DNA of 64,000 nucleotides. Origin: Phoebastria nigripes. Taxonomy: Eukaryota > Chordata > Aves > Procellariiformes > Diomedeidae. The translations under genes were made by a program, and so were the position numbers. This document shows positions 39,481-52,931 of this stretch, one piece after another; position 1 is the stretch's first letter; each line of letters starts with the position of its first letter. A model generated the notes under the pieces. It searched no databases. It saw only the letters and a program-made list of their open reading frames with translations, and had not been told where the DNA came from. The stretch is taken from NCBI GenBank assembly GCA_035582835.1, contig JAYKAV010002955.1, positions 2,975,920 through 3,039,919 on the forward strand. The letters run 5' to 3'.

Positions 39481-40210
39481 CAGATTAATCCAACAGAAAG
39501 TGAGTTGCAATTGGTACCACGGTAAGAACCAACAGGTGGCATCTTAGTTATGTGAAATTATTATTGTGATTACACAGTGGTTTTTGGCAATTAATAGGGT
39601 TAGCTGGTCTTATGTAAGTAAAGTTTTTGATTAAACAGTGTCTTCTGAAAAAAAAAAAAGGGGGAAATGGCAACTTAGAGCCTTTTAGGTTAATTTAAGA
39701 AATGATATTTTTCTTTTTCTGGAGCCGGTATACTAATAAAGGTGGCAGCAAAATTTACTCTAGAAGTCTTTGGTATTTTGTCTTCCCCAAGGAAAAAAAA
39801 AAGAGACTTAGAATTAGAACAAGCACTCAAAGATTGCTGTTGGATCAAGACTACTGAATGTCCAAGGGGTGAATGGAAGTGGTAAGACTGGGAACACTTC
39901 GGTGCTGTAGCCAAATTATACAGCCAGAAAAAGTTGCCTAGCAGAGTCAAAAATCTCTGCCTTGTTACACTATGTGAGGTATCCAGAATACATCTGTATA
40001 AATAGTTTTTCTCTAAGAATAACTCACTTAGGAAAAACAATTTATGCCATATCTGTCTCATTTAAAACGTAAACCAGAAAATCCGTGTGGTTGAGGCATG
40101 GATCACTGCCAGAGAAATATCAACAATACAAGGGAAAAAAAAATTGTTATATACCGGCTTTGCATTTTTACTGCTAACACAATTGTTGACATTGTAAATT
40201 GACTCTTAAC

Positions 40211-40333
40211 ATCATAAATGGCTTCCCACACATTGTAAAGTAAATCCCGTAGACTTTTATTGGTATCATAAATGGCTTCTTAACATGTAAATGGCCTCCT
40301 TCGCATGGCAATGTAAATCCCATAGGCTTTTAT
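40211..40333. repeat. Imperfect tandem duplication
   Basis: Unit 1 (40211-40260) and unit 2 (40265-40333) share ATCATAAATGGCTTC, then an ACA..TGTAAA segment, then GTAAATCCC(G/A)TAG, and end in CTTTTATT. Unit 2 carries an extra internal piece of about 18 bases. The pair looks like an old local duplication of unknown origin. Confidence 0.65.
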
Positions 40334-40747
40334 TCACAACATAAGTCATATAGTGTATTGCATTTTGCTATCATTGTTGGTTTTCATTTAAAAACTAAAT
40401 AAAAGTTTGAGAAAATAAAACACAGGGATTTGCACATTTCCAATTGTGGCCACCCTTGTTTTTCGGCTCCTGTGATGAATGTGAAATGTCAAAAAGACTT
40501 GATAGTCTTTTCTTATGTTTAACTCCCGTTTGCAAAATCAAATAGCTGAACAAGAGTTCACCAGTCTTGATATTTCAGTAGGGGCTGACAAAGCTGACGA
40601 AATGGATATAAGAAACTGTAAAATGGCAACTACAGTCACTCCTATTTCTTTGGCACCTTTCACTCGCAAAGATCCCAGAACACTTCAGGAAATACACAAA
40701 ATTCATGTCAGGAAGCAATACAAGGAAGCATTTTTCATATTAAAATT

Positions 40748-40752
40748 ATGAT
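40748..40752. repeat. Left target-site duplication of LTR
   Basis: ATGAT immediately precedes the LTR and is repeated exactly at 41341-41345. A 5-bp duplication is usual for ERVL-type (class III) integrations. Confidence 0.85.
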
Positions 40753-41340
40753 TGTGCTGGTTTTGGCTGGGATAGAGTTAATTTTGTTCATAGTAGCTAG
40801 TGTGGGGCTATGTTTTGGATTTGTGCTGAAAACAGTGTTGATAATATGGAGATATTTTCGTTATTGCTGAGAAGCGCTTACATGGAGTCAAGGTCTTTTC
40901 AGCTTCTCATGCTCTACCGACTGAGATGGCTGGAGATATACAAGAAGCTGGGAGGGGGCACAGCCAGGACAGCTAACCCAAACTGGCCAACAAGATATTC
41001 CATACCATATGATGTCATGCTCAGTTTATAAACTAGGGGAAAGCTGGCTGGGGGGCTGCAGCTCGGGGACCGGCTGGGCATCAGTCGGTTGGTGGTGAGC
41101 AATTGGTTTTTCATTTGCATCACTTGTCTTTCTTGGGTTTTATTTCTCTCTCTTTTTGTTATCTTCCTTTTTCATTACATATTATTATTATTATATTTTA
41201 TTTCAATTATTAAACTGTTCTTATCTCAACCCATAAGTGTTCTTATTTTTACTCTTCCAATTCTCTCCCCTATCCCACTGAGGGGTGAGTGAGCAAGCGG
41301 CTCTGTCGTGTCTAGCTGCCTGCCTGGTTAAACCACGACA
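40753..41340 (+). mobile_element. Solo LTR of an avian ERVL-type endogenous retrovirus
   Basis: This is a 588-base LTR with inverted TGT...ACA ends and an exact 5-bp target duplication (ATGAT) on both sides. It reads on the plus strand. It begins with TGTGCTGGTTTTGGCTGGGA, a start I recognise from abundant ERVL-class LTRs of neoavian birds, and ends in GGTTAAACCACGACA. A CREB/ATF-like TGATGTCA lies at 41010-41017, a TATA box TTTATAAA at 41025-41032, and a polyadenylation-like ATTAAA at 41209-41214. No gag, pol or env sequence flanks it, so the internal region was lost by recombination between the two original LTRs. It is non-coding. It retains a promoter-like layout and could act as an alternative promoter, but no evidence here shows that it does. 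Confidence 0.93.
41010..41032 (+). promoter_or_regulatory. LTR core promoter motifs
   Basis: A CRE/ATF-like TGATGTCA (41010-41017) stands just upstream of a TATA box TTTATAAA (41025-41032) within the solo LTR. This is the expected position of the U3 promoter. Transcription would run rightwards, starting about 25 to 30 bases after the TATA box. Activity is inferred only. Confidence 0.55.
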
Positions 41341-41345
41341 ATGAT
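41341..41345. repeat. Right target-site duplication of LTR
   Basis: ATGAT directly follows the terminal ACA of the LTR and matches the left copy exactly. Confidence 0.85.
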
Positions 41346-43324
41346 ATAGCCCAAATTCTTAACTGTAATACTGCTGTGTTGCTTGGCTTTACCCTGAAAT
41401 GTCTGCCTCCCTGAGAGTGAACAGCAATAGCTGTTTAATAACACTCAGTAAAACTTCACCATGTTTTCAGAAGTAAAGAATAAACCCAAATATTTTGTAA
41501 ATCTGGATGACTCTGTGGGCCATGCTCTAATTATTTAACTAATTGATTAACTTCCTATAATGAGATCGAGGGTCATGATTTGTCTGTGTGAGCAAACACA
41601 TAATTTCAAACAATTTAGGGACCATAATTTAACAAGATATTGCTCAGAAGCTACCTGAGTGGGATATTGTTGTTATGGTTCCGGTATGTTAAGGTTCCTG
41701 TAGCTCACTGCACATGCAAGATACACTACATTTAGATCACTAAGAAAATGGTAACTCAGACATTTGTGATTTTCTGAGCAGACCCAAAATGCAGAACTGA
41801 GTAGAGTTCATCAAGATGCTGAAATGCATATCACTCACTGCACATCAGCGAATCCATCCCACCCATCTAGGATTTCAGGACAACCAGCAGATGAGGAAAT
41901 ACATAGCAGACGAGCTCAAAAAACAGTCGGTGTACTGTCAGGACAGAACACTGATCAGTTTTCACTGGATCCCCTNGTGAACTCCATCCAAATTATTACA
42001 ACTTGAGTAATACATATCTACAAAGGTAATGCATATCTCCTTCTTCTATAACAGAGCTAAAAAAAAAAAAAAAGCTTTCACATATGCGTATATCTATCCA
42101 TATATTTCTATATATAGTAATTAAAGCATTAGAGCATTCACTGACAGTACAGTATATGTGGGTTAATTTCTTATCTTGCCCTAAGAACATTGCATGTGAG
42201 AGGACTCTGAAATGTATTTGCTTGGATGACTACACCTAGGTGAGGACAATCGTGTTCTAATCACTGTTATGAGGACAGCTCATGTATTTTATCCAGTGAC
42301 AGTTTAATGCAAAGTACTATAAACCAGTAACTGTTTAACACAATGGCTATTCAATTCCGATTTCTCAGGGAGAGTTAGATGCTTGAGTAGTTTTGAGGAG
42401 CTATATCAAAGTGTCAAAAGTCACATTTGAAAATGGCATTATAAGCCCTAAACCAATAACATGATTGACCCCTTCTCATCAGTTCATTTTGAAATTAAAC
42501 TACATGAGCTCAGCTAACCTTATGGTCCCAGCTGGTAAGTAAGAAACCTGACATTTTAACCTGCTCTGGTATGATAGCAACTTTTTCTGCATGCATGAGC
42601 AGTGCAGTTTCTTCCAGGTTTGTTTGATCTTTGGACTGTGCCTTAATCACAAGGTCAGTAATCCTGTTTAAAGGAACGTACTCAATGACACTCTCCCTTT
42701 TTTTTGCCAGTAAAACAGTGAACAACAGCCAAAAATTTCCTCATATATAGATCAGCTCAAATGTAGTTAACAAAATCATGACTGTTTTTACCAAACCTGA
42801 GTTTTCCCAATATGCAATTACATTAACATACATATTACATTTCTATTCACATAATGTAACTGGACAACTAGATCTTATTTTTTTCAATTTAAGTATAAAA
42901 AGCAATTGCTGAACACGTTCAGACAGCACCAGCTTCAGTAGGCTGCTTAACTATTTAAATATTTAAAAGTTTCTTTAAAAATTGCCTTAGAGGAGAAAAG
43001 ATTATATTGTGGAGTTGATCTGACTTTCAAAGTCAGCTCATTAATCATAGTTAATGCTCCTTGTTATAGCAGATAGTAATCCGTACTTCTTACAAACCGA
43101 CACTGCCCACAGCATGAAAATACTTCTGATCCATCTAATAAAAATTTATAGTGCTATTCCCTTCTAAGGCTGGCGTCTTATATCCTTTGCAGCAGGTATC
43201 TACGAAGTAAGGAAGTTTCAAAATGTACTTGAAATTTTATACACATTTATATTTATTTTCTAAATTAGTATGTTTATATATAAATATACAGGTAAGGTAT
43301 ACATATGTGGACATCGGGGTGTTC
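41346..43324. other. Gene-free stretch
   Basis: Nothing recognisable apart from an A-run at 42059-42073 and a TATATCTATCCATATAT-like low-complexity patch near 42090-42115. Open frames are short. Confidence 0.55.
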
Positions 43325-43455
43325 AGGATTTTGCCTAGACAAGCTCTGAAAAGCTGCAAGGATGGAGATTCATTCCCATTGCTTGTCCCCTGTTCTTGTG
43401 TTTAACCAATCTTATAATGAAGAATTTTTCTCTTACATGAAATCAAGATTCTCAA
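43325..43455 (-). mobile_element. Small CR1 fragment, antisense
   Basis: The plus strand shows a decayed reverse complement of the CR1 3' coding end: GCAAGGATGGAGATTCA, CCATTGCTTGTCCCCTGTTC, TGTGTTTAACCA, and AATGAAGAATTTTTCTC. These are in the same order as in the antisense CR1 at 18.7 kb. About 130 bases remain. Divergence is high and both ends fade into unique sequence. Confidence 0.65.
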
Positions 43456-46400
43456 AAATACCTTGTTCTAATTAGTTATGTTTCAAAGGAACTAAAGCAG
43501 CTCAGTAGATTGAAAGGTCTCAATTCAGATGATGTGAACATCTAAATCTCGCTTCTGAAAAGCTCTCAGACATCANCAGGTTATTTTATAATGAAGTGGA
43601 ATTCAATCTTTCTGTCGTGAGCTCTCTGACACATGACCACTGTGGTGAGGACGGGTGAATCAAAGACAGTTATTCACTGTAATTCACTGTAGTTTCCTTT
43701 GTGGTCCAGTTCAGAATGTCTCTTAATGAGTTAGCTTGCTAATTGTTGCTGCTTGGAAGATGTTGATATTTCCTTCACCTTGAACACTGTCTTGTCCCTA
43801 GGTGATGCTCTCTCCTAGTGGCTTCTTAAATTCTNGACCCAAGGGGGACTCCAAATCTGGACCTCTAATATGAAAAGGCTCTGAAATTTCATTNCTGTAA
43901 CAGCTGTAATGCACTGTATTTGTTGCACATTAACTAAGCTGTTGGTTTACATATCTTCATCATGGTCACGCATATGTCACCATTCCGTGACAGACAGACT
44001 CTACACATAATGCTCAGTGAGACTGAAAAGTGCACCGTACTTTTAAGGCAGCCCTGAATGTTGTTTCTGTTCAGCATTTTNTTTTCTTCTTTTAGCTAAT
44101 AATGACTATTTTAAACTCCTTGTTTAAAATCATTGACTAGAAAATTGCATTCAAATCAGTACTCTTAAAGGTATCTCTGAGATGCCTTCTACCATGNTTC
44201 ATTTTTTTACAACCTAATTCACAATCTGAAAGTCATTGGTCATTCCTGCCGTATCTACTTGAATAAACAACCTGCCTTATCAAGACTAAACTTCCATTAT
44301 AAATTCCTTCCTGGGTGTGTAGACAACATCCTGCACAATTTCAGTGTCAGTGTGCTAGTCAGCTTGTAAGCCAAGAAGACTCATGCCTTCTGTGGAACTT
44401 CTCCAGTTGATGGATGTGGTTTTCTGACTCCCACCTCTGGAAAAATGTGGTAGCATCTTTGCGTATGTCTTGATTTGTGAAAAGGTTGTGTAAAAGCTAG
44501 TGAATGTACATTCCCTGTTCTCCCTCTTTATCACTGTGTCTGCCTGAGAAGCCTATGAGTCATGAGAACCATCTGGTAGTGAATGCTGGCTCCTCATCTG
44601 AAGAAATAAGTCTGGCATACAACGAGCAGAGCACTTGAGTACCTGAGACACCCTTTTGGTAAAGCACAGAAGTCTAAGCTAAAAGAATGATTCAGGAAAA
44701 TCCTACCTAACATCTAAGACACCATTAACACCTACAATTTCAGGTGATGTTTCTTGGACTTCCTAAATTGCCACTCTTGCTAAACGGGGTATCTAAGTAT
44801 CTTTCTCCTTCCAATTTCTGTTAATGATGAAAACAGGCAAGATACTGTTTGCCTACCCATCTGAAGGAAGCCTAATGTGCTAGGAATATTTAGACCATGC
44901 CTTATTCACTTGCACTAAACAATGTTGTGTTAAAAAACTGCTGCTGGAAGTCCCTTTTATAAGAAACTAGTGACAAGCATGTAGTCTTTAAGGCTGAGAT
45001 GCCTTGATCCTGCCCTTGTGTGGTATGAATCTAAAGCACCTTCATCTGAAATTGAGGTGCTAATCTTCGTGGGAACCACGTTCCTTCTGCTAATGCTGGG
45101 AGAAGGCAGGAATAGTCACTGCATAGCCCAGTGTTCAGATTCAGGAATCCAGAAGAAAAGCAGACAAGAGGGATCCAATTTCTAGTGTGACAATGTCAAT
45201 ACTTAGCTGCAGATAAAGGGACTGGAATTCTGATTCTTAGATTACTTCTATTTTTTAGCTAATGACTATTTAATATAAATTGCTTAAATAGCTGAGGGAA
45301 CAGAATCTAGGATTCATATTTCAAGAAAAGTTCCTTTTTGCTTTTGTGTTTGCAGTCAAGGTCAGAGTCCCTTTTAATCTTCTTTTTCCAAGGTTTTTCA
45401 GTTTTTTATTTCTTGATAAACACTGGCCCAGCTTCAGCAGAAGAGGAAGGAAAAACTGGAAATAGTTCATAGTATGGTCAGTAGAGGGGGCTTCTTTGGT
45501 TGTAAGAATGATTAGTTAAAATCTATTCAGCTGAAGTATTTAAACACATTACGCAATTTCAGACTCTAAGCCCCCATATCATATTAAATGATTGACTTTA
45601 GAGAATCTGTGGTCCTGCAAACTCCATTAAGCAGTTTTATATANAAATTTTAGGCATTGTTGTGTTGTAGATTGTAATATCTAAGGACTTCTGCTGAAAG
45701 GTTGTCCTCTTGCTTTGNGGCTTATAATCATGGCTCAGTACTAATGAGTGCAGACAAAAAAGATGACTCTCAGTGGCAAAAAATGAGCAGATTAGTACTG
45801 GAAACTTTTCAGATTTTAGGACCTCAAGGTCAGATTTGTTGTATCTTAAATGCCTCACTGGTTTGGTACACTGCCATTTTCTGTGGTCTGAAGATTGCTC
45901 CTCAGAAGCCATGCTGACAAGATGTCTCTTAGAATGATTTTGGAAATAGATGAAGGCACTGTCACAGGATAGGCATAGAAGAGGACAACTCCCACAAGCT
46001 TTCACTTAGACATGCTCCCAGGAAAAGAAAAACTCTTCCTGGGCATTGTTTGCAGTTGCTTAATGCCCCTGACAGAATGTTACATCACTCGTTTCCCAAG
46101 TGAAGACTGGGAACACACATTTGTATGTGTTGATTGCAGTGAATTGCTCCCCGCTGCAGCATACAGCCAGTGGATTATGTCTCCTTTTTTATGGGCATCT
46201 ATGTTTTCCCCTTGAGTAGCATAACACAACCTTTATTTTACTAGTAGCTCATATAAAAGAATGTGGATTACATGAGTGGCCAGCCAGGGTCACCAGCAGG
46301 AGTTTGGCCTCTGAGTTTACAGGGAACCCGAAAGGATTGAGTTTCTGATGCTGTAGGTGATGCTGTGAAGTGGAAGCACTGGTTTCCAGACTAATAGTCC

Positions 46401-49400
46401 TGGGCTGCTCAGAAGAATAAGCAAGCAGCAGAATCAACATCAGCATTTTTTTGGAGGTTATTATATACACTGTATTGATGGCAAATAAATTCAATTTCCC
46501 AAGAGTTTCTTGGAATGTACTGAACTCTGTAAGACACCCTTTTTAAAGACTTTTTTGATGTAAATTTTTCTCTCCATTGACTGTAGACAGAACCAAGACT
46601 CACAGGCAGTACAAGTTTATTAAAATAAATGCCACTAAGCAATAAGAAATTACATATGTTTTTCTGCCCTTTCATGGAAGCTGTCTAAGGGCACGCCACA
46701 ATAACTACTTCTTATGTGTAAGATCCAAACCTTTTAGGTTATGGCAGATATATAAAAGGAATCACAGAGTGAATTAAATAGACACTCCAAAACCCTGTCA
46801 AGAGAAGTAAATTTTCTGGCTTATTTCACTTCCAAGAAAGATACACTTCCTTGCAAATATCTCCTCTCTCTTTAGCAATCAGGGTGATGGTAGTCTCTGG
46901 CGAGACTATGGTGACTATATGTTCTTAGACTCTGCTTTATGAAAGTCGTGTCTCCAATGCTTTCAAATGTAAAACCAAAACACTAGGGGTTGGTTGGTTG
47001 TTTCAAAAAGAGATCTTTTGTTTTCCCTCAAAAAGTAGAGAAAATATACTGTTCATGGTCTTGTTTGTTTTTCCCTTATTCTCTTTGAGTTTACAGTACT
47101 GAAGTCAAAGGATCCCCAGGCCATCTCCCACAATAAGGTGAGAGAGTTTTAATGCAGAACTGATCATCCCCAAATTTCAGAACTTAGAAGATCAGAATTC
47201 TCCGAGGAACTGCTTTTTCTGTAAATGATTATAAAACAGACTGAGCTCAAATGCTGGATTTGAATTTGGAGTCCAACATCTTCATATTTTGGATCCAAAT
47301 TTTGCAACCAGAACTTGTACTTATAGATGAACACAGATTCCAACACAACACATTAATTATTTGAATGTTCAGTATCTGGATCTTAATCTAAAATTTTGAA
47401 TAATGATCGCATCCCCCCAAAAGTTACAAACAACCAGCTACGAACATTCTGATTTTTATACGATGATCTTATTACTGCAGGGCAACTGAATTTCACATGA
47501 GAACAAAACATAGGAACAAAATGTATTGGAATTCAAAGGTCAAAACTTCAGCAGCAAATTATATTTCAGTGTAAGATGATGAATTGCAGTTTTTTGATTT
47601 AATGAAAGTTTTATAAAAAATAGAGCCTGAGACTTCTCCATCTTATTAGAGNGTAAACGAAGAATAACTCCTTTGATCTAATTTAATGTAAGCTATAATC
47701 TAATCCTCCCTTTTCTTTAGGAGTTTATTATCTGAAGGTGATTGGTGTTCTGCAGCATTTAATAGAACATTGTATTATCTATCATCAGTTTTCCTCCCTG
47801 AAACCAGTACATCATTTAGCTTAAATATGCTTTAGGAGTGTAGAGAGCTGTTTAGAACAAGGTCTCCTTCTTTATGTGAACTTTGCACTACAGTAGACTC
47901 ATAGCTCTACATCTCCCTCTGCTAAGTGAAAAGATATTTTTGCTTAGCTTGGAGAAGGAATTGTTGACTTTGACAACTATACTAAGATATGGAGTTTCCT
48001 CTTCACCTTCACCTTGCTACAACCCTGACGGCTGGTTATTGCCAAACAGGATACTATAGATGTCTTTTGTACAAGTCCAAGTGTGAGATGCGGATGGAAT
48101 TCACATAAGGTAGATCACATTTGGAAACCCTAAGAAAAGCAGAGTCTGCAGAGATACAGAACCAGTTAGGGCATTAGCTAAGCCTTTTTTCCTTTCAAAT
48201 TAATTATTTGTTTGGGTAAAATGAGTAGCAGAAGAAAGTACTAGCTTCTCCAAAGAAGTTTCAGGTTCTTTATTTTCACTCCAAAAGTAGAACAACCACC
48301 AAGAGTATAAGCAGTATACCACAATTAATGGTTCCAGTGTAATGCTAGTAGAGAGTAGGTTTCTTTTTTTTTTTTTCTCCTCTAATCTAATGAGAAAGCT
48401 AACTTACAACATTTTTTTAGAAAACTTTTCTCCTTTTTTTCACAGAAAAAAATTGTCTCAGGANAAAAAAAAAAAAAAAAACAAACAGAACTAGTCTCTT
48501 GCTTATCACTCAACTTCTGGGAACAGGCACAAAAGAACAAGGTATCAGTTCAACCAAGAGATGCAATGAAATTCTTTGGCTTGTATAGTACAGCAGACGC
48601 TGAGGTGAACACCTGGATGGCTGCTAGGTTTGAAATAAATGGATNTAGGATAGACATTTTTCCTTTCATAGAAATAAGTGACTGGAAGCGTCTGGCTGAG
48701 CTGCTTAACCTGATCTCCTGGGATCACCACCAAGTATGGCAAACAGTCAGGTCAAAAGCGGGAAATGAGGAGCATCAGCAACACTGGAACGGCACTGGCA
48801 TAGCATTGTTTGAAAGCTGCAGTGCTTAAAAAAAGTCAAGTCTGAAAGAAATATGCTACAGTGACATTTCAAATTGGCACATCCTCTCTTTTTTTCTTTC
48901 AAAAGTCAGAACAATAGGTTGCATGCTCTCGTACTTTTATTTTTATTCATAGGTTCGGTGAAATGGTTTCCTTTTTTTTCTATAAATAAGTTTGGATCAG
49001 CAGTGAACAAGTTTTTGATGTGAAAACTCATGCCATGAGCTCAACACAGTACTTTTTCTTGGAGAGTCTAAAAGCAGTGCAAAGGTAATTAAAAGACAGC
49101 ACAAACTAACCATAGCCTGAAGATGGGACTCAAACTTGGACAGAGGCAGATATCTGGATGAAGAAAGGTATTACATTACTTTTAAAAATAATGATATAAT
49201 GAAGTAGTTACTTGTTAAAGCGTAATGTATAAAAGCAAACAATAGACTTTCAGATGAACTTTACCTCCACCCAATACTTTAAGCCAGATCAGAGTGAAAC
49301 AATTGTTTAAAGTGCATTATAGCTGCAATCGATGAAGGGAACCATGTTAGGTCTTGCTACCACCTTCATAATTTCCCAGGGAAGAAAAGGAGCTGAGATA

Positions 49401-52400
49401 TCTGTAGCCTCAGTCTATCACCTCCTGGTTTTATACATTGTTTGTCTATAGGACAGAGAGGCAGTCTTATCACTGTAGTCTCTTCTCTCACATGATCATC
49501 ACATATGCACCATTCTCTGAAATTCATACATGAACATGCAGCACATTGTCTTAAGACTTGAGNTGAACTTTTCCAGCAACCACCTCAGAGAATTAAGCTT
49601 CTGCAAACTTCAGATCAAATCTCACTATAAGTGAGAACAGACTTAGTGAATTGTATTTATGATCAAAAAGGCATACTTTTTTTAAATCTTGCAATCAGAA
49701 ATGAAAATTCTTCTGAGCTGCCCCTTTTTCTTTGGAAATTTACTGTACAGTGATGTAAAAGCACTGACTAAAATTCTAAATGAACATGGGAAAAAGATTT
49801 TGTTTTCTTTTTTCTCTCTCCTCACTGCTATCCCAAATCATCTTCATATACATATCCTCTGTCATTTAACTCCCTGAAAACTATTAGATGCTGAACACTT
49901 GAAACATTTACATATCTTTTATTATTAACCATGATAATTATGGTGTAAGATCAAAGCTTAATTGTGTGAGAGGAACAAAATCCTGATAATTTTTATCACA
50001 AAGCATACACCACTCGAATGGATTAAATATGCAAACATAAAATGTTCTTTGTCTGAGGTCCTACCCTTGGCCAAACATCCTCCATGTGAAAATCTAATAT
50101 AAATCATGATCAGGTTCAAGGTGAATGGAAACAAAAAGTAAATGTGAGATACAGAACAAACCCAAATTTGATTAACTAACTTCCCTTTCTTTGCTTTTTC
50201 ATGGTTCTTTGCTTCGACAGTTCTTGTTGAAAATTTGCAAAAGTGACTGCTCTTCTTCATCGTGGAGGCTTAGGATATCTGAAAAGCCAAGGCTATGGGG
50301 AGCTGTATAAAAAAGTAATTCACTGCTTCATGTGATCTGCCATATTCTTCCTGTTTTCATCATTGTTCTATGTCACAAACAATGAAAGGCTCTATGGAAG
50401 TATACCCCAAAACNCAAACCCAAAACAACAACTTCAAATCCTGGCAACAAACTTTAGCAAGATCACAAGGGTATCTAAGTGAAAATTTGGTTTATTGTAT
50501 GCCTCCAGAGATACTCAGAGATATATTTCACTTGTGGCTTCTAGGAAACAGCTTTTTCACTGACACTGTTAGGATCTCAGTAATGTTATAAATTAAAGTC
50601 TCTTTCCCAGATTCCCTAATCCAAAGTTGTTAAGAGAAGTGACAACAAAAAAATGTAAAAGAAATCAAACAGCAGGCAATATGAAATGCCGTAAGCTTCC
50701 TTCTGTTTTTTTTCCCCTTCCTAGAGATAGGGAAAAAATTGTGTTCAGAGATGGCTTAGTGTATGTCCAGCCTCACTATCTTCAGATTAGTGAACTGGGT
50801 CCCAATGAAAATGGGAGTAATTTTTTTATTTCTGTCTCTTTTAAAAACCTTAAAATTTTAACCAGCAAACTTCTGGCTGGCTGTGTAGGTCATCTCTGTT
50901 TCAGCTGTATGCTCCTCTTTAAGATGTTATGTCTTTGCCCACACTACCCTGATTATATTGTGTGCTTTTGTTTGAACTCCTGTGGGACTTTTTTTTTTGC
51001 CTTCATAGATGCCAGTCTAAATTGCATTGACTGATTGTGTGTGACCATCTAGGCTGACAAGCTGTGACTTAAATGGGACAGTGTCAATTTTTCTCAGACA
51101 GGGAAAGGTCATTTCANATTCAGAAGCCTGTACCAAAATGATCCATTGAATCTGAGTTATTGGTTTGAAGGTTAACATTCCAGTGATGTACGCTGTCATT
51201 AATATGATTAATATTTGCTTTGTGATTGTCCAGTAATAACTGCAAAAACAATGAGACTGAAGCTGGTTGTTGTTTTCTAAGCCAAGACAATGTTATAAAA
51301 AAGAAGCTTTGAAAATAATTGTGAAACGGGCCTGTCCTTTGAGGATTTGAGAAAGACACTTGATATTAAATGAAGAAATAGGGCTCTGTCCCTGACAGCC
51401 TTCATCATCACAATTCCTTTTGACTTCAGTGGGGAAGTTTTGCCCATCTAACTTTAAAAACCAGACTTTTTGAATTATTTTCTTTAGGATGAGAATCTCT
51501 CCTGCAAACTAAGGTATGCATTTGTCCATGGATGGTCTGGTCTATATAAACAAATAGGGTTACATGCCCAGGTCAAGAATTTCTCAGAGCTGGATACTGG
51601 TTTTATCACCATTCACACTGCATAAACATTAATTCTCTCCTGGTTTTTCTTTCANCAAAGTACAGAACAAATCACATGGGTAGTTTTGAAGATTATTTAC
51701 CCCAAGGACCCCACTCATGAACCATCAGTGTCGAGAATGCACCAAGTTTAGCTGCTTATGATCTAGGCAGTCTCCAACACTATCCCAGGATTTACTCACT
51801 TAAGCAAATACCCCATATGCCTTCTTTCCATCCCAGGACATACAGTGTATATTCTCAATTTCACAGTATAAAAATGCAATTCTGATAGGCTGAAACAGAA
51901 CCCTTACATTACCTCATGAATCTTATTTATCAGAAACCAGTATGAACATGTAATTTTCTAGAATTNTTATTAAGAGAATAGAGTATTAAATAAGTCTACC
52001 TTCAATAAATCACATTGACATCTGGAAAAAGTGTCATGGTTTTATGGTACAAATACAGAAACTAGGATTCCAAAATTTGTTTTTCGTTGTGTATTGTAAA
52101 GATTAAAAGAACAATGATTGTCCAAGGCCTCATGAAATAGGAATGACTGACTAATCTAAGAGATTTAAAATTGTCAGTCTCCTGTGATCTAATGATGTTG
52201 ACTTTCCATCATTGTCATGATTTTTCAAACCTTTATCAACTTGACAACTGCTACAGATCATGCTGTGTTTCTCTGCTGTTATGTTTGTCTGCGGACTGAC
52301 AGAAACCTAACTCTCCTCCCAAGCAGGAGGATCATTTGTGATAAGACTACTCCAGTGCAATTTTTAAGTCNTTTTCTGTTAAAATAGTTCTGTGGTTACT

Positions 52401-52885
52401 ATAAAACTGCATTTTATAGAGGTAAGGGATACACAGCAATATACTTTGGGACAGCATTCAATTAAAAATATTTTATTACTTAATATCCTGTTATATTTTA
52501 CTTGTTCTAATTTGCATATTATTATTANTTTTGGACTACGAGCTTGGAACACGAGTTTTAATTCCAATTTGAAAGGTCTTGAATTCCCCTGGGTTAAAGG
52601 CAAGGCCCACATCTTAGACTTTGACCTACCAGATACCTGTTTCTTATTCCTGGATGATGCAGCTCTTCACTGTTGCTTGTGCCCAGGTTTTCACTCAAAA
52701 CATTTTCACCTACATTTTACTTTTGCAGAAAGTTTTGCTTACATGGTAGGGATAGCGTCTAATGACAGCTTTCTTCTAGAAGGGAAGGAATATTTTTTAC
52801 CACTGTCTCCCATTAACTTCATGACTTTCCAGAAAGATATTAGGAGTATTTGATTAGCCTTTCTTATAAATTTGCAAGCTAATGT
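43456..52885. other. Gene-free stretch rich in isolated Ns
   Basis: No gene or transposon is recognised in this 9.4-kb stretch. It carries about 17 isolated single Ns, the densest long run in the window. A17 at 48465-48481 is preceded by an N. The longest open frame of the window ends here (52392-52853, 153 codons), but it has no recognisable domain and includes an N. Confidence 0.5.
48464..48481. repeat. A-run with leading N
   Basis: Seventeen As preceded by an uncalled base, in a pyrimidine/A-rich neighbourhood. Low complexity only. Confidence 0.85.
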
Positions 52886-52930
52886 AAAAAAAAAAAAAAA
52901 AAAAAAAAAAAGTCAGATTAAAAAAAAAAA
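52886..52930. repeat. Double A-tract
   Basis: Twenty-six As (52886-52911), eight unique bases, then eleven As (52920-52930). It lies directly upstream of the CpG-rich LTR-like block. It could be a poly-A insertion tail or a simple repeat; nothing gene-like precedes it. Confidence 0.85.
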
Positions 52931-52931
52931 G

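Larger units (their letters stand above)
38863..40752. other. Gene-free stretch with old repeats
   Basis: No gene is recognisable. It holds copy B of the old unidentified repeat (39300-39470), an A12 run near 39650, and an imperfect tandem duplication at 40211-40333. The stretch ends at the target duplication of the ERVL LTR. Confidence 0.5.

Noticed and set aside
50627..51034. 135-codon open frame
   Set aside because: No domain or homologue is recognised, and the cysteine/phenylalanine-rich tail comes from T-rich sequence.
52392..52853. Longest open frame, 153 codons, plus strand
   Set aside because: It has no domain, signal or motif I recognise, includes an N, and a frame of this length is expected about once by chance in 64 kb of AT-rich DNA. 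No splice or promoter context supports it.
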